The notes: generated from the letters alone by a model not told the origin. Numbered from the stretch's first letter, positions 9,055 through 17,512 are shown. The stretch is DNA of 64,000 bases from Bacillota bacterium (GCA_023398575.1 JAEWSC010000045.1:1-64000), one strand, 5' to 3'. Numbers and translations are program-made.

Positions 9055-10317
9055 ATGAGCGCAAACTACAACCCCTATGACAACATGTTGGAGGTGCTGG
9101 AAAGGGCCGCCGGGCTGCTGGGCTTACCCGAGCGGGACTATGTGGCAGTCAAGCACCCGGAGCGGGAGCTGAAGGTGGCCGTGCCCATCGTGATGGATGA
9201 TGGCAGCATACGGGTTTTTGAAGGATACCGGGTGCAGCATTCCAGCTCCATGGGCCCTTGCAAGGGTGGTATCCGCTACCATCAGGATGTTGACATCAAC
9301 GAAGTGAAAGCCTTGGCCGCTTGGATGTCGCTCAAATGCGCGGTAGTCAACATTCCCTATGGCGGCGCCAAGGGCGCTGTGAAGGTGAACCCCCGGGAGC
9401 TTTCCAAAGGCGAGCTGGAACGACTGACCCGGCGGTATACAGCCATGATCCTGCCCCTGATCGGCCCGGAAAGGGATATTCCGGCCCCAGACGTGGGCAC
9501 CAATGCCCAGATTATGGGCTGGATTATGGATACCTACAGCATTTTCAAAGGCTATACAGTACACGGGGTCGTGACCGGCAAGCCCCTTGAACTGGGCGGT
9601 TCGCTGGGCCGGCAGGAGGCTACGGGCCGCGGCGTTATGCTCATCACAAGGGAAGTGCTGCGGCGTCTTGGGCTCCCTGAGGCGGGAACACGTGTTGCCA
9701 TACAAGGCATTGGTAATGTGGGCGGGGCCGCCGCCCGGCTGCTGAGTGAAATTGGCTGCAAGATTGTTGCCATCAGCGATGTATCCGGCGGGCTATACGA
9801 CCCCTCGGGCCTGAGCATTGGCAAGGTGCTGGATTTTATCGGTGGTGAAGATGCAAAGCGGCTTTGTGAGTATCAGGATGACGGGGTGGAGCACATTACC
9901 AATGAGCAGCTTTTGCTGCTGGATTGCGACGTGCTGATTCCGGCCGCCATTGAAAACCAGATTCATGAAAAAATTGCGGGAGATGTTAAAGCCAAAATCA
10001 TCGTGGAAGGCGCCAACGGCCCCACGACGGTGGAAGCGGACAGGATACTGGAAGCCAAGGGGGTCACGATCATTCCGGATATTCTGGCCAACGCCGGCGG
10101 CGTGGTCGTGTCGTACCTGGAATGGGTGCAGAACATTCAATCCATGACATGGGATGAGGACGAGGTCAACAAAACCCTGGAGCGCGTTATGGCTCGGGCG
10201 TTTGATGAGGTGTGGATCAAATCACAGGCCAATCACACCACCATGCGCACAGGCGCATACATGGTTGCCTTGAGCCGGATTGTGAAAGCCAAGAAGATTC
10301 GGGGCGTTTTCCCCTGA
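9055..10317 (+). CDS. gdhA: Glu/Leu/Phe/Val-type glutamate dehydrogenase
   Basis: A 420-residue cytoplasmic enzyme that interconverts glutamate and 2-oxoglutarate plus ammonia, linking nitrogen to central metabolism. The substrate domain has SSMGPCKGGIRYHQDVD with the family lysines and KCAVVNIPYGGAKGAVK with the catalytic lysine, then PAPDVGTNAQIMGW. The Rossmann domain has AIQGIGNVGGAAARLL, and NGPTTVEAD and LANAGGVVVSYLEW follow. Length matches the 420-residue hexameric class of Firmicutes. The start is set at 9055 by AAAAGGAGATGTACA; an upstream ATG at 9001 has no ribosome site. It is monocistronic and followed by a strong terminator. I cannot assign NAD versus NADP preference. Confidence 0.96.
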   Translation: MSANYNPYDNMLEVLERAAGLLGLPERDYVAVKHPERELKVAVPIVMDDGSIRVFEGYRVQHSSSMGPCKGGIRYHQDVDINEVKALAAWMSLKCAVVNIPYGGAKGAVKVNPRELSKGELERLTRRYTAMILPLIGPERDIPAPDVGTNAQIMGWIMDTYSIFKGYTVHGVVTGKPLELGGSLGRQEATGRGVMLITREVLRRLGLPEAGTRVAIQGIGNVGGAAARLLSEIGCKIVAISDVSGGLYDPSGLSIGKVLDFIGGEDAKRLCEYQDDGVEHITNEQLLLLDCDVLIPAAIENQIHEKIAGDVKAKIIVEGANGPTTVEADRILEAKGVTIIPDILANAGGVVVSYLEWVQNIQSMTWDEDEVNKTLERVMARAFDEVWIKSQANHTTMRTGAYMVALSRIVKAKKIRGVFP

Positions 10318-10327
10318 GCAGGGTTAT

Positions 10328-10366
10328 CGAAGAAGTGGCATGTGCCACTTCTTCGTTTTTCTCCCG
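10328..10366 (+). terminator. Terminator of gdhA (13-bp perfect stem)
   Basis: CGAAGAAGTGGCA pairs perfectly with TGCCACTTCTTCG around a 2-base centre and is followed by TTTTTCTCCC. The core AAGTGGC..GCCACTT and the TTTCTCCC tail recur after the ABC exporter operon near 20357. Confidence 0.9.
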
Positions 10367-10524
10367 CACACTTAAGCATGGCTGCTTCCTTTTGCGGCCA
10401 TTTGCTCGGAGTACGAAGATGTCATTTACTAAGTACGCAATACCTGTTCAGACAAAGATAACGTCTCCTTTAGTGCAAACAATAGTGGGAAAGCAATACA
10501 ATGCAAGAAGAGGTGTTGTAGAAA

Positions 10525-11085
10525 ATGGCTCAAATTGCAGCATTTATTGACTTTCAGGGCACGCTTGGCGGCAATGGGGTAGATGACATCAGAACCTTGG
10601 CGCTCTACCCACATTCCGCTCAAGCCATCAAACAATTGAATGATTCAGGCATATTGGCCATTGGCGTCACAAATCATAGCCATATCGCCAAAGGCGAACT
10701 GACCATGGCGGAATATGAAAGCTGTTTGCAGCAGCTGAAGGATGAGCTGCAACAAGGCGGCGCGCATTTTGACGCCGTTTACTGCTGCCCTCACGATAGA
10801 CGCGATGTCTGCTCCTGCAAAAAGCCCAAATCCGGCTTGATTGATTTAGCCAGAAACGATTTTGATATCGACATTCACCATTCGTATGTCATCGGCGACA
10901 TGGGCATGAATGATATGGTGCTTGCCAGAAACATAGGCGCCAAAGCGATTCTTGTTTTAACGGGTGTTGGCCAGGGCAGCATGAACGAGTTCCGGCACAC
11001 CTGGCAAGGCATCGAACCGGATTGTATTGCGGCAGATTTGCTGGAGGCTGTAAAATATATTCTTACGCAACGACCCATGGAATAG
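10525..11085 (+). CDS. HAD-family phosphatase, GmhB/HisB-like, altered motif I
   Basis: A 186-residue haloacid-dehalogenase-type hydrolase close to the GmhB/HisB-N phosphatases. The nucleophile Asp9 is present in AFIDFQGT, but the second motif Asp, the general acid/base in phosphatases, is Gln11. The rest looks intact: VTNHSHIAKG (motif II region), the zinc loop CCPHDRRDVCSCKKPKSG with Cys/His ligands and the motif III lysine, and GDMGMND (motif IV). The ATG at 10525 has AGAGGTG upstream. It is convergent with proS, only 17 bp away. If catalysis is lost or slowed it may be a binding protein or use another acid. A sugar- or aminoacyl-phosphate substrate is inference from family only. Confidence 0.85.
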   Translation: MAQIAAFIDFQGTLGGNGVDDIRTLALYPHSAQAIKQLNDSGILAIGVTNHSHIAKGELTMAEYESCLQQLKDELQQGGAHFDAVYCCPHDRRDVCSCKKPKSGLIDLARNDFDIDIHHSYVIGDMGMNDMVLARNIGAKAILVLTGVGQGSMNEFRHTWQGIEPDCIAADLLEAVKYILTQRPME

Positions 11086-11102
11086 GCGCCGGGGACGCGG
11101 TT

Positions 11103-12803
11103 TCATTGTAGCATATTGTTGATCACATCTACCGCGTCGTGTATCGCCGCCAGCTCCCGCACTGTTTTATCACGGGATACAATCTCCACCTTCCCCTGCG
11201 CCTGGTTTCTGGGGCTCACAATCACCCGCAGCGGAATGCCAAACAAATCTGCGTCCGAGAACATTACGCCGGCGCTGACCGCCCGGTCGTCGTAGAGCAC
11301 CTCCACACCCGCGGCCATCAGCGCTTCATACAGCATATCGGCGCATGCCCGCACCTGCTGCTGATCTACACGTACACAGCAAACCTGAACCTGCCAAGGC
11401 GCGATGGACATCGGCCAAATCGGCCCATTTTCATCATGGTGCGCCTCGCACACCGCTGCGGCCAAACGGCCAACTCCGATACCGTAACACCCCATTAGGG
11501 GATGCTTCAGCGTACCAAACGCATCATCATAGGTCATGTTCATGGGCTTTGTATACTTATCACCCAATTGAAAGATATTCCCCACTTCTATGCCGCGCGC
11601 TATTTGAATGCTTGCATGGCTGCACTGGGGACAAGTGCCCCCCGCACGGGCTTTGGAAAAGTCATGGTACACAAGCGCCCCCAAGTCCCGCTCCAAACAG
11701 AAGCCCACAAGATGAGCATCGGCCTCATTTGCGCCGCATACGAGATTTTGTCGTCCGCAGAGCGATTGGTCGTAAAGCACTATTGCATTATTTACTTTCA
11801 GATCATACGGGCCGATAAACCCGGCAGCAAGCCCATCGCCATCCTCCAGAACGGCTGGACAGATATCCTCTTTGATATAGTTGGTGATCTTTGTCTCATT
11901 GGCCTCAATGTCTCCCCGCGTGAAAAGAATGACGATTCTGCCATCTGCTTGCGTTTTGTACACCACCGCTTTGCATGTCTTATCGGGCGTGATACCGAAA
12001 AATTCACATAGCTCGTCAATGGTTTTGACACCAGGCGTTGAAACCTTTTCAAGCGCCGCCTCCTCCTCCTGCACCCCACCCTCCACAATGTTTTCCGCCA
12101 TTTCAATGTTTGCCCGGTAGCCGCAGTGCCCGCAAATGGCAATCGAATCCTCGCCCACAGGCGTCAAGTACATAAACTCGTGGGAGATGCTGCCGCCCAT
12201 CATGCCGGAATCCGACGCTACGGAGATCACCTCAAGCCCGGCGCGCTCAAAGATTTTGAGGTACGCCTCATGACAGCGTTTATAATACGCATCCAAATCC
12301 TCCTGGGATGTGTGAAAGGAATACGCGTCCTTCATGGTAAATTCCCGCACACGAATCAAGCCGCCCCGGGGCCGCCCCTCGTCACGGAACTTTGTCTGCA
12401 TTTGATAGATCATGAACGGATACCGCTGGTAGCTGCCGCCAAACTCGCGCATGGCCTGTACGGCCGCCTCCTCATGGGTCATGCCCAGCACCATGCTCTG
12501 CCCATTGCGGTCGTGAAAGCGCAGCAATTCCTTGCCGACATTTTTAAACCGGCCAGACTCCTCCCATAAGGAGCCAGGCAGCGCCACAGGAAACAAAACC
12601 TCCTGGCCATCTATCGCCTCCATCTCCTGACGAATAATCGCCTCAATTTTGCGCGTGATGCGCTTGAGAATCGGCAGCTGCGTGTAGATTCCATTGGCGA
12701 CATACTTCATGTATCCGCCGCGAATCATAAGCGCATGGCTGTCGATCACACAATCCGACGGGGTCTGCCAAAACCGTTCACAGGCCAGTTTTGATACCTT
12801 CAT
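11103..12803 (-). CDS. proS: Prolyl-tRNA synthetase, bacterial type
   Basis: A 566-residue class II aminoacyl-tRNA synthetase that charges tRNA-Pro with proline. Motif 2 (TKFRDEGRPRGGLIRVREF) and motif 3 (MGCYGIGVGRL) are clear. Between them is the inserted editing domain (about residues 230-390, with the KAVVYK and RGD segments), typical of the bacterial-type enzyme that hydrolyses mischarged Ala-tRNA-Pro. The C-terminal anticodon domain starts with APWQVQVCCVR. The start at 12803 is chosen for GGGAGGAAAGAAGG; a start at 12830 would sit in the leader terminator. It is controlled by the T-box leader upstream, so it should rise when uncharged tRNA-Pro accumulates. Confidence 0.97.
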   Translation of the reverse strand: MKVSKLACERFWQTPSDCVIDSHALMIRGGYMKYVANGIYTQLPILKRITRKIEAIIRQEMEAIDGQEVLFPVALPGSLWEESGRFKNVGKELLRFHDRNGQSMVLGMTHEEAAVQAMREFGGSYQRYPFMIYQMQTKFRDEGRPRGGLIRVREFTMKDAYSFHTSQEDLDAYYKRCHEAYLKIFERAGLEVISVASDSGMMGGSISHEFMYLTPVGEDSIAICGHCGYRANIEMAENIVEGGVQEEEAALEKVSTPGVKTIDELCEFFGITPDKTCKAVVYKTQADGRIVILFTRGDIEANETKITNYIKEDICPAVLEDGDGLAAGFIGPYDLKVNNAIVLYDQSLCGRQNLVCGANEADAHLVGFCLERDLGALVYHDFSKARAGGTCPQCSHASIQIARGIEVGNIFQLGDKYTKPMNMTYDDAFGTLKHPLMGCYGIGVGRLAAAVCEAHHDENGPIWPMSIAPWQVQVCCVRVDQQQVRACADMLYEALMAAGVEVLYDDRAVSAGVMFSDADLFGIPLRVIVSPRNQAQGKVEIVSRDKTVRELAAIHDAVDVINNMLQ

Positions 12804-12821
12804 CCTTCTTTCCTCCCATAA

Positions 12822-12852
12822 AAAAATCACCCTAAGTAAACACTTAGGGCGA
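12822..12852 (-). terminator. Regulated terminator of the proS T-box
   Basis: CGCCCTAAGT, a GTTT loop, ACTTAGGGTG, then a seven-T run on the minus strand. It is the off-state structure that competes with the T-box antiterminator. Confidence 0.92.
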
Positions 12853-13062
12853 ACAACACTGTCCGTGGTACCACCTAATTTCAGGCCATGCCTGCACTCA
12901 TGGCGTCATCATAAACGCCTTCCCCTTGTCGGAGGGATTCCCGGCGAACCTTTCGGTTAATGCTCCATCGGTTCGCGGCTCCGAGATGGGTTTCGCGTTA
13001 TAAAGGCATGGGCTTTCACCAACCGCCCACTCTCTTTAGCCTTACACCACACGTACTAATTC
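12822..13062 (-). promoter_or_regulatory. T-box leader (tRNA-Pro sensing) of proS
   Basis: On the minus strand the leader shows stem I elements (GATGATGAGAATTAGTACG, AGAGAGTGGGCGG, GGTTGGTGAAAGCCC), a candidate Pro specifier CCC at 12990-12988 within GAAACCCATC, and the T-box core AGGTGGTACCACGGA at about 12864-12878. The bulge TGGT fits a tRNA with discriminator A. A competing terminator (CCCTAAGT / ACTTAGGG plus T-run, 12822-12850) follows. Uncharged tRNA-Pro should stabilise the antiterminator and let proS be transcribed. Confidence 0.95.
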
Positions 13063-13092
13063 TCATCATCGCCATGCTATTCAATTGCTGGT

Positions 13093-13121
13093 AGGATAGC
13101 AAATCGTTTCCCGATTGTCAA
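13093..13121 (-). promoter_or_regulatory. Sigma-A-type promoter of proS
   Basis: Minus strand: -35 TTGACA (13121-13116), 17-bp spacer, -10 TATCCT (13098-13093). Transcription would start near 13086, giving a leader of about 280 bases that includes the whole T-box. Confidence 0.85.
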
Positions 13122-13218
13122 TCACCATGTTGATAGCAACGATTTCTATTACCGCAGACCATTCCTCCTTTTGCATAATGGCAGTATTTTTGCAGATACT
13201 CCAAATGGAGGTGGTTTT

Positions 13219-13374
13219 GTGTCATCGAAAAGGAATCCCTTTACAGCCCCCGATATGAAGCAGTATTTCTCCACCCTTTCTCCTGTTATACAGGAGTCTA
13301 TTGAGCAAAGCGGTGTGGACTTTGAATCCCTTGATCATCTGCGCTCCTTTGTGAAAAATCTTCAAAAGGAATAG
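13219..13374 (+). CDS. Small conserved-looking protein
   Basis: A 51-residue protein read from a GTG at 13219, chosen because GGAGGTGG lies 7-12 bases upstream. The longer frame from ATG 13171 has no ribosome site. The sequence is soluble and starts with SSKRNPFTAPDMKQYF. Its second half is helical (VIQESIEQSGVDFESLDHLRSFVKNL). It resembles small proteins seen in Clostridia beside housekeeping genes, but I cannot name a family or function. It has its own terminator 30 bp downstream, so it is expressed alone. No transmembrane segment or Cys is present. Confidence 0.65.
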   Translation: MSSKRNPFTAPDMKQYFSTLSPVIQESIEQSGVDFESLDHLRSFVKNLQKE

Positions 13375-13403
13375 CATGGTCAGGTATCACTGCCGCCAAT
13401 GGC

Positions 13404-13438
13404 ACGGCCCGAAGAACGTACGTTCCCGGGCTTTTTTT
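13404..13438 (+). terminator. Terminator after small protein gene
   Basis: GGCCCGAAGAACG and CGTTCCCGGGC form a stem with a mismatch and minimal loop, followed by TTTTTTT. The remaining 230 bp up to the SH3 gene show no convincing gene. Confidence 0.8.
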
Positions 13439-13670
13439 AATACCCAAATAAGTCCTTTGTCCTTATGCGGTGGCTTGTGCTGGTGATAATGCTTTGTGCA
13501 GCCATCCTGCCGCCCAAAGAGAATTGAGGCATTATTTTACGCCTGCGAGAAATGTTGGAAACAAAATGCCGGTATGCTTCGTCTATATTTTGTCAGCGTG
13601 CTTGCAGCTTATTCGCGCGATAGGCCAACAGCCCTGTCAAGTTGGATGGAGATAGGAAGATGAGCAGACC

Positions 13671-15230
13671 ATGAAAAAGAAAATTGTTGCACTTATTCTG
13701 TTATGCGGCTTATTGGCAAGCCTTTTCATTACTCCGGCCCTTGGCGCGAGCTATGGCACAGCCATCATCGACGGCGGGAATTCAGACAGGGTGCATTTGA
13801 GAGAGCGGGCTAGCGCGTCAGCAAAATCAATGGGTCTTTATTTTACAGGCACAGAGGTAACGTGCGCGTCTGACCCCAACCAAGAATGGGTCAAAGTGAC
13901 CATCGGCAGTCAAACAGGTTACATGAAATCTGAGTTTCTGTATCAGGGGTCAAATCCTGGCAGCGTTACCCCCAAAGCGCCGGCAGCGGCGGTTAGCGGC
14001 ATCAAGGCGGGCAGCTGGGTCAACCTGCGCAAAACACCGTCCCAAAGCGCGGCGGTGGTGGATAAGCTCTATTTGAAAGACGCGGTCACGGTGCTGGGCC
14101 AGACTTCCGGCAAATGGTATTATGTGCAGGCCGGCGATGTATATGGGTATATTATGCCCAGCTATCTGTCACTCAGCGGCACAGCCACCAGCACACCGGG
14201 CAGCGGTTATGGCACTGCCATTATCGACGGCAAAACCTCTGACCGGGTGCATTTGCGAGAGCGCGGGTCCACAAACGCCAGCTCCATGGGCCTGTACTTT
14301 ACCGGCACGAAAGTCGTGTGTGCCTCTGACCCCGCAAAAGAATGGGTTAAAATCATCATCGGCAGCCAAACAGGCTACATGAAATCCGAGTTTTTGTACC
14401 GCGGGTCTAAACCGGACAGCATTCGCCCCAAGCAGCCCAAGGCAGTGGTGTACAACAAAAAATCCAGCGGCTGGATTAACCTGCGCAAAGAACCCTCGCA
14501 AAGCGCGGCAGCCATCAGCAAGCTGTATGACGGGGATTCCGCTGTTGTGCTTGGCCAGACGGCCAGCCAATGGTACTATATCAAAACAGGCAATCAATAC
14601 GGCTATATCATGGCCGAATTCTTATCGGTAGGCGGCACTGTTCCCTCCACCCCCGCCACCGCGGCGCCAAACAAGGGGGAAATAAGCGCGTACAAAGCCG
14701 TAATGCAAAACAAGGAAACCCTTTTCAGTACCGACGACCACCAAGCCTTATACCTGAATCAGCTGAACGATCCATATATCAATGCAGCCATCAAAATGAC
14801 ACAGTTTGCGCTGGCCGATTTAAATGGTGACGGCAAACCGGAAGTCGTTCTATGGGCCAATGCCAATGGCCAGGATGCCGGGGTAGAGATACTGCATTAC
14901 CAGGATGGGACGGTGTACGGCTATTATCTTACCTACCGGGCCTTTATGCAACTCAAAAAGGATGGAACCTTTTCCTTCTCCAGCAGCGCATCAGACAGCG
15001 GCTTTGGCCTGTTGAAGTTCTACAAGGATAGATGCGAAACGGATCCTATAACCTATAGCCAGTCAAACTACGATGCCAATAACAATTTTAGTATTTCTTA
15101 TTTCGTCAACCGCACCCCTGCGACGCAGAGCATGTTCCAATCTACTTTGGAAAAGCAGCTTAAAAAGCAGGATGCGCTGTGGTACAGCTTTACAAACAGC
15201 AATATTGATACAGTGCTTTCCGGGTATTGA
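13671..15230 (+). CDS. Secreted protein with four SH3-like domains
   Basis: A 519-residue exported protein. A signal peptide (1-25, ending PALGAS) is followed by four bacterial SH3 (SH3_3-type) domains in an A-B-A-B order. Type A has VHLRERASASAKSMGLYFTGTEV and type B has GSWVNLRKTPSQSAAVVDKLY. The first A-B pair (about 25-180) is duplicated almost exactly in 182-330, an internal duplication also visible in DNA. A Thr/Ala-Pro linker then leads to a C-terminal domain of about 170 residues that includes the calcium-loop-like DLNGDGKPEVVLW. Such SH3 domains bind peptidoglycan, so a cell-wall role is likely. No hydrolase domain is evident. Monocistronic. Confidence 0.85.
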   Translation: MKKKIVALILLCGLLASLFITPALGASYGTAIIDGGNSDRVHLRERASASAKSMGLYFTGTEVTCASDPNQEWVKVTIGSQTGYMKSEFLYQGSNPGSVTPKAPAAAVSGIKAGSWVNLRKTPSQSAAVVDKLYLKDAVTVLGQTSGKWYYVQAGDVYGYIMPSYLSLSGTATSTPGSGYGTAIIDGKTSDRVHLRERGSTNASSMGLYFTGTKVVCASDPAKEWVKIIIGSQTGYMKSEFLYRGSKPDSIRPKQPKAVVYNKKSSGWINLRKEPSQSAAAISKLYDGDSAVVLGQTASQWYYIKTGNQYGYIMAEFLSVGGTVPSTPATAAPNKGEISAYKAVMQNKETLFSTDDHQALYLNQLNDPYINAAIKMTQFALADLNGDGKPEVVLWANANGQDAGVEILHYQDGTVYGYYLTYRAFMQLKKDGTFSFSSSASDSGFGLLKFYKDRCETDPITYSQSNYDANNNFSISYFVNRTPATQSMFQSTLEKQLKKQDALWYSFTNSNIDTVLSGY

Positions 15231-15322
15231 GCAAGCCGCAAACACCCGCAAAACGGCCGTATCCAGCGTGCGGCAACTGGCGAATAAAAGATGTGCTAAG
15301 AGGGCAACTCATATAGCAAATA

Positions 15323-15376
15323 GCACCCCCATGAATTTTCCGTATGGCTTACGAAAAATTATGGGGGTGCTTTGTT
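15323..15376 (+). terminator. Terminator of SH3 protein gene
   Basis: GCACCCCCAT at 15323 pairs with ATGGGGGTGC ending at 15370. The stem continues inward through AATTTT/AAAATT and CGTA/TACG to a TGGCT loop, and TTTGTT follows. Confidence 0.8.
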
Positions 15377-15471
15377 ATCAAAGAGAGCGGAATTTCACAT
15401 ACCCTCCAACCCCTTTTGCATTTGTATCCTTCCACCGCAAGCCTGCAATACACCCATCCATATATACACAG

Positions 15472-15496
15472 CGAATGATTTTTGAAAAATCATTCG
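15472..15496. promoter_or_regulatory. 25-bp perfect palindrome over the -35 box
   Basis: CGAATGATTTTT and its exact complement AAAAATCATTCG flank a single central base at 15484. The centre coincides with the -35 hexamer of the promoter below, a classic repressor position. GAATGA..TCATTC half-sites are reminiscent of TetR-type operators, but no regulator gene is adjacent. Confidence 0.8.
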
Positions 15497-15510
15497 TTTT
15501 ATGTTATCAT
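15482..15510 (+). promoter_or_regulatory. Promoter of oxoamine synthase gene
   Basis: -35 TTGAAA (15482-15487), 17-bp spacer, -10 TATCAT (15505-15510). The leader would be about 35 bases, placing the ATG at 15552 as the start and excluding an in-frame ATG at 15501 that lies inside the promoter. Confidence 0.85.
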
Positions 15511-15551
15511 ATCCTTATGATTTTAAAAATAAATGCGAATGGGTGATCGTT

Positions 15552-16733
15552 ATGTCAGTATTTACAAAATGTGAGAATTTTCACGACGTTGAGGTTATTA
15601 AAGAAATGGGCTTGTATCCATTTTTTCACGAGCTTCAATCCCGCCAGGACAATGAAGTCATCATGGAAGGCAAGCGCCGTATCATGCTGGGCTCCAACAA
15701 CTACCTTGGCCTGACCATAGAGGAAGAAGTGAAGCAGGCTGCCATCGCGGCCATCGAAAAATATGGCACCGGCTGCTCCGGCTCCCGCTTTTTAAACGGC
15801 ACGCTGGACCTGCACATTGCGCTGGAAAAGGAAATTGCCTCCTTCGTACACAAGGAAGGCGCTGTTACCTTTTCGACGGGCTTTCAAACGAATTTGGGGA
15901 TTGTCAGCGCACTCTGCGGTCATACCGATTATGCCGTGTGCGACGCGGAAAACCATGCCAGCATCTACGATGGCTGCAAATTAAGCTACAGCCGGATGGT
16001 GCGGTACCGCCATTCCGACATGGCGGATTTGGAATCCGTGCTGGCTGAGCTGCCGGAAAAGGCGGGCAAGCTGATTATCACGGACGGTGTTTTCAGCATG
16101 AGCGGCGATATTTGCAAGCTGCCCGAGATTGTGGAACTTAAAAAGAAATATGGCGCACAGCTGATGGTGGATGACGCCCACGGCTTTGGGGTCATCGGCG
16201 AAGGCGGGCGGGGTACGGCCTCTTATTTCGGGCTGGAGGATGAGGTGGACATTATCATGAGCACCTTCTCCAAATCCCTGGCCAGCCTGGGCGGCTTTAT
16301 GGCCTCCTCCTCCGTAGTGGCAAACTATGTGCGGCACAAGTCGCGGCCGTTTATCTTTTCCGCCTCCATTCCCCCATCCGCCTGCGCCGCCGCCCTAAAG
16401 GCGCTGGAAATTATCAAGAATCATCCGGAAAGAGTAAGCCGGCTTAACGAAATGGCCCGCTATATGAAGCGGGCGCTGACTTCGCGCAATATCAGCATCG
16501 TTGATTCGCCCACGCCCATTATCGCCATTGACACCAGGGATATGATTACCACCCTCACCATCGCCAAGCAGATTTACGATGCCGGTGTATACGTTAATGC
16601 CGTGCTCCCCCCTGCCGCGCCTGAAAATGGCTGCATGCTTCGCTTGAGCCTGATGGCAACCATTACCGAGGACCTTATTAACGAAGCCGCCGATATTATC
16701 GAGAAAGTGCTCAAAAACAACGGCCTGCTTTGA
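15552..16733 (+). CDS. Alpha-oxoamine synthase family enzyme (KBL/BioF/SPT-like)
   Basis: A 393-residue PLP-dependent enzyme of the family that condenses an acyl-CoA with an amino acid and releases CO2: glycine C-acetyltransferase, 8-amino-7-oxononanoate synthase or serine palmitoyltransferase. Evidence is NNYLGL, GCSGSRFLNGTLDLH, the PLP Asp/His segment DDAHGFGVIGEGGRGT, and the Schiff-base lysine in STFSKSLASLGG. It stands alone: no bio genes and no threonine dehydrogenase are nearby. The N-terminal segment and solitary placement would also suit a sphingolipid-type synthase. I cannot decide among these by eye. The promoter carries a perfect 25-bp palindrome, so expression is probably repressed by an unlinked regulator. 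Confidence 0.85.
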   Translation: MSVFTKCENFHDVEVIKEMGLYPFFHELQSRQDNEVIMEGKRRIMLGSNNYLGLTIEEEVKQAAIAAIEKYGTGCSGSRFLNGTLDLHIALEKEIASFVHKEGAVTFSTGFQTNLGIVSALCGHTDYAVCDAENHASIYDGCKLSYSRMVRYRHSDMADLESVLAELPEKAGKLIITDGVFSMSGDICKLPEIVELKKKYGAQLMVDDAHGFGVIGEGGRGTASYFGLEDEVDIIMSTFSKSLASLGGFMASSSVVANYVRHKSRPFIFSASIPPSACAAALKALEIIKNHPERVSRLNEMARYMKRALTSRNISIVDSPTPIIAIDTRDMITTLTIAKQIYDAGVYVNAVLPPAAPENGCMLRLSLMATITEDLINEAADIIEKVLKNNGLL

Positions 16734-16785
16734 TTGTGCCTTAAGGCATGACAAGAGTTATTGGTTTTATATCATTTTAACAGCT

Positions 16786-16812
16786 AAAAGAGGCGGTCAT
16801 TCCGCCTCTTTT
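16786..16812. terminator. Bidirectional terminator
   Basis: AAAAGAGGCGG and CCGCCTCTTTT pair perfectly around TCATT. A/T tracts on both sides allow use from either direction, between the synthase (+) and the LysM gene (-), which converge. Confidence 0.92.
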
Positions 16813-16939
16813 ATTCTGCTTGTTTGTATTTCCGTACCGGGCAGCTCATCCATGTCAACTATGAAAAATACATACTTTTCTTACTCTGCCGTTCGTTCTT
16901 AATAATCCCATATTCATCCCTGCCGCTGCAGCCGCTTCA

Positions 16940-17512
16940 TTATGTGTTTGAAAAAACAAGCACATCCTGGGATTTTGCACAACAGCTATCCAAACAGGCT
17001 ACAACATAAACGCGGCCCAGCGTACCCGCAGGTACCCTCCACAATATTTCAGCTACGCCGGTGACGGCGCTTGGGCAATCCATGCCGATAAGATTGGCCA
17101 ACTCACAGGTTTCTGTTCCGGTGGGCTCCAAAAAGAAAAAGGCTTTCGATACGGGCAGGTTGAAGGTCGCCCGCACAATGACTCTGGCCGATAGCTGAAC
17201 AGCGCCGTTGACAACTGGCAATAAATCTCCGGCTTCGGTCAGGAACCTGAGCGTGAGAACGCGAAGATTGCACGCGGAAGGCGAAGACGCCGGAATGCAT
17301 ATGACCTGGCCCACATAAATCACATTCGCGTTAATGATTTGCGGGTTGGCCTCCAAAAGCGCCTGTACAGTAACTGAGAAATTGCGGGCAATGCTAAAAA
17401 TGGTATTGCCGGCCTGTATGGTGTATAGCAGCCCGCTGCATACTTGCGGAGGCGGCGGCACCGTAACGCCTGCTGCAGGCAATACCGCCGCGGAATATGT
17501 ATTGTTCTCCAC
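16940..17512 (-). CDS. LysM-domain protein without signal peptide
   Basis: A 190-residue protein read from a GTG at 17512, preceded by GAGGAGATGATTGG. One LysM domain lies at about 27-73 (YTIQAGNTIFSIARNF through VGQVICIP), which binds N-acetylglucosamine polymers. It is followed by a beta-rich domain of about 110 residues with scattered cysteines (SACNL, ETCEL, MDCPS, CLDSCCAK). No signal peptide is present. In spore formers such LysM proteins are often made in the mother cell and join the spore coat or cortex, so a spore-envelope role is plausible but inferred. A longer frame up to 17623 lacks a ribosome site at its ATG. Confidence 0.78.
   Translation of the reverse strand: MENNTYSAAVLPAAGVTVPPPPQVCSGLLYTIQAGNTIFSIARNFSVTVQALLEANPQIINANVIYVGQVICIPASSPSACNLRVLTLRFLTEAGDLLPVVNGAVQLSARVIVRATFNLPVSKAFFFLEPTGTETCELANLIGMDCPSAVTGVAEILWRVPAGTLGRVYVVACLDSCCAKSQDVLVFSNT

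Larger units (their letters stand above)
15231..15551. other. Intergenic stretch with terminator, operator and promoter
   Basis: These 320 bp hold no gene. They contain the terminator of the SH3 protein (15323-15376), a 25-bp palindrome (15472-15496) and a promoter (15482-15510) for the oxoamine synthase, each listed separately. Confidence 0.8.

Noticed and set aside
13470..13655. 61-residue plus-strand frame before the SH3 gene
   Set aside because: No ribosome site and no recognisable pattern.
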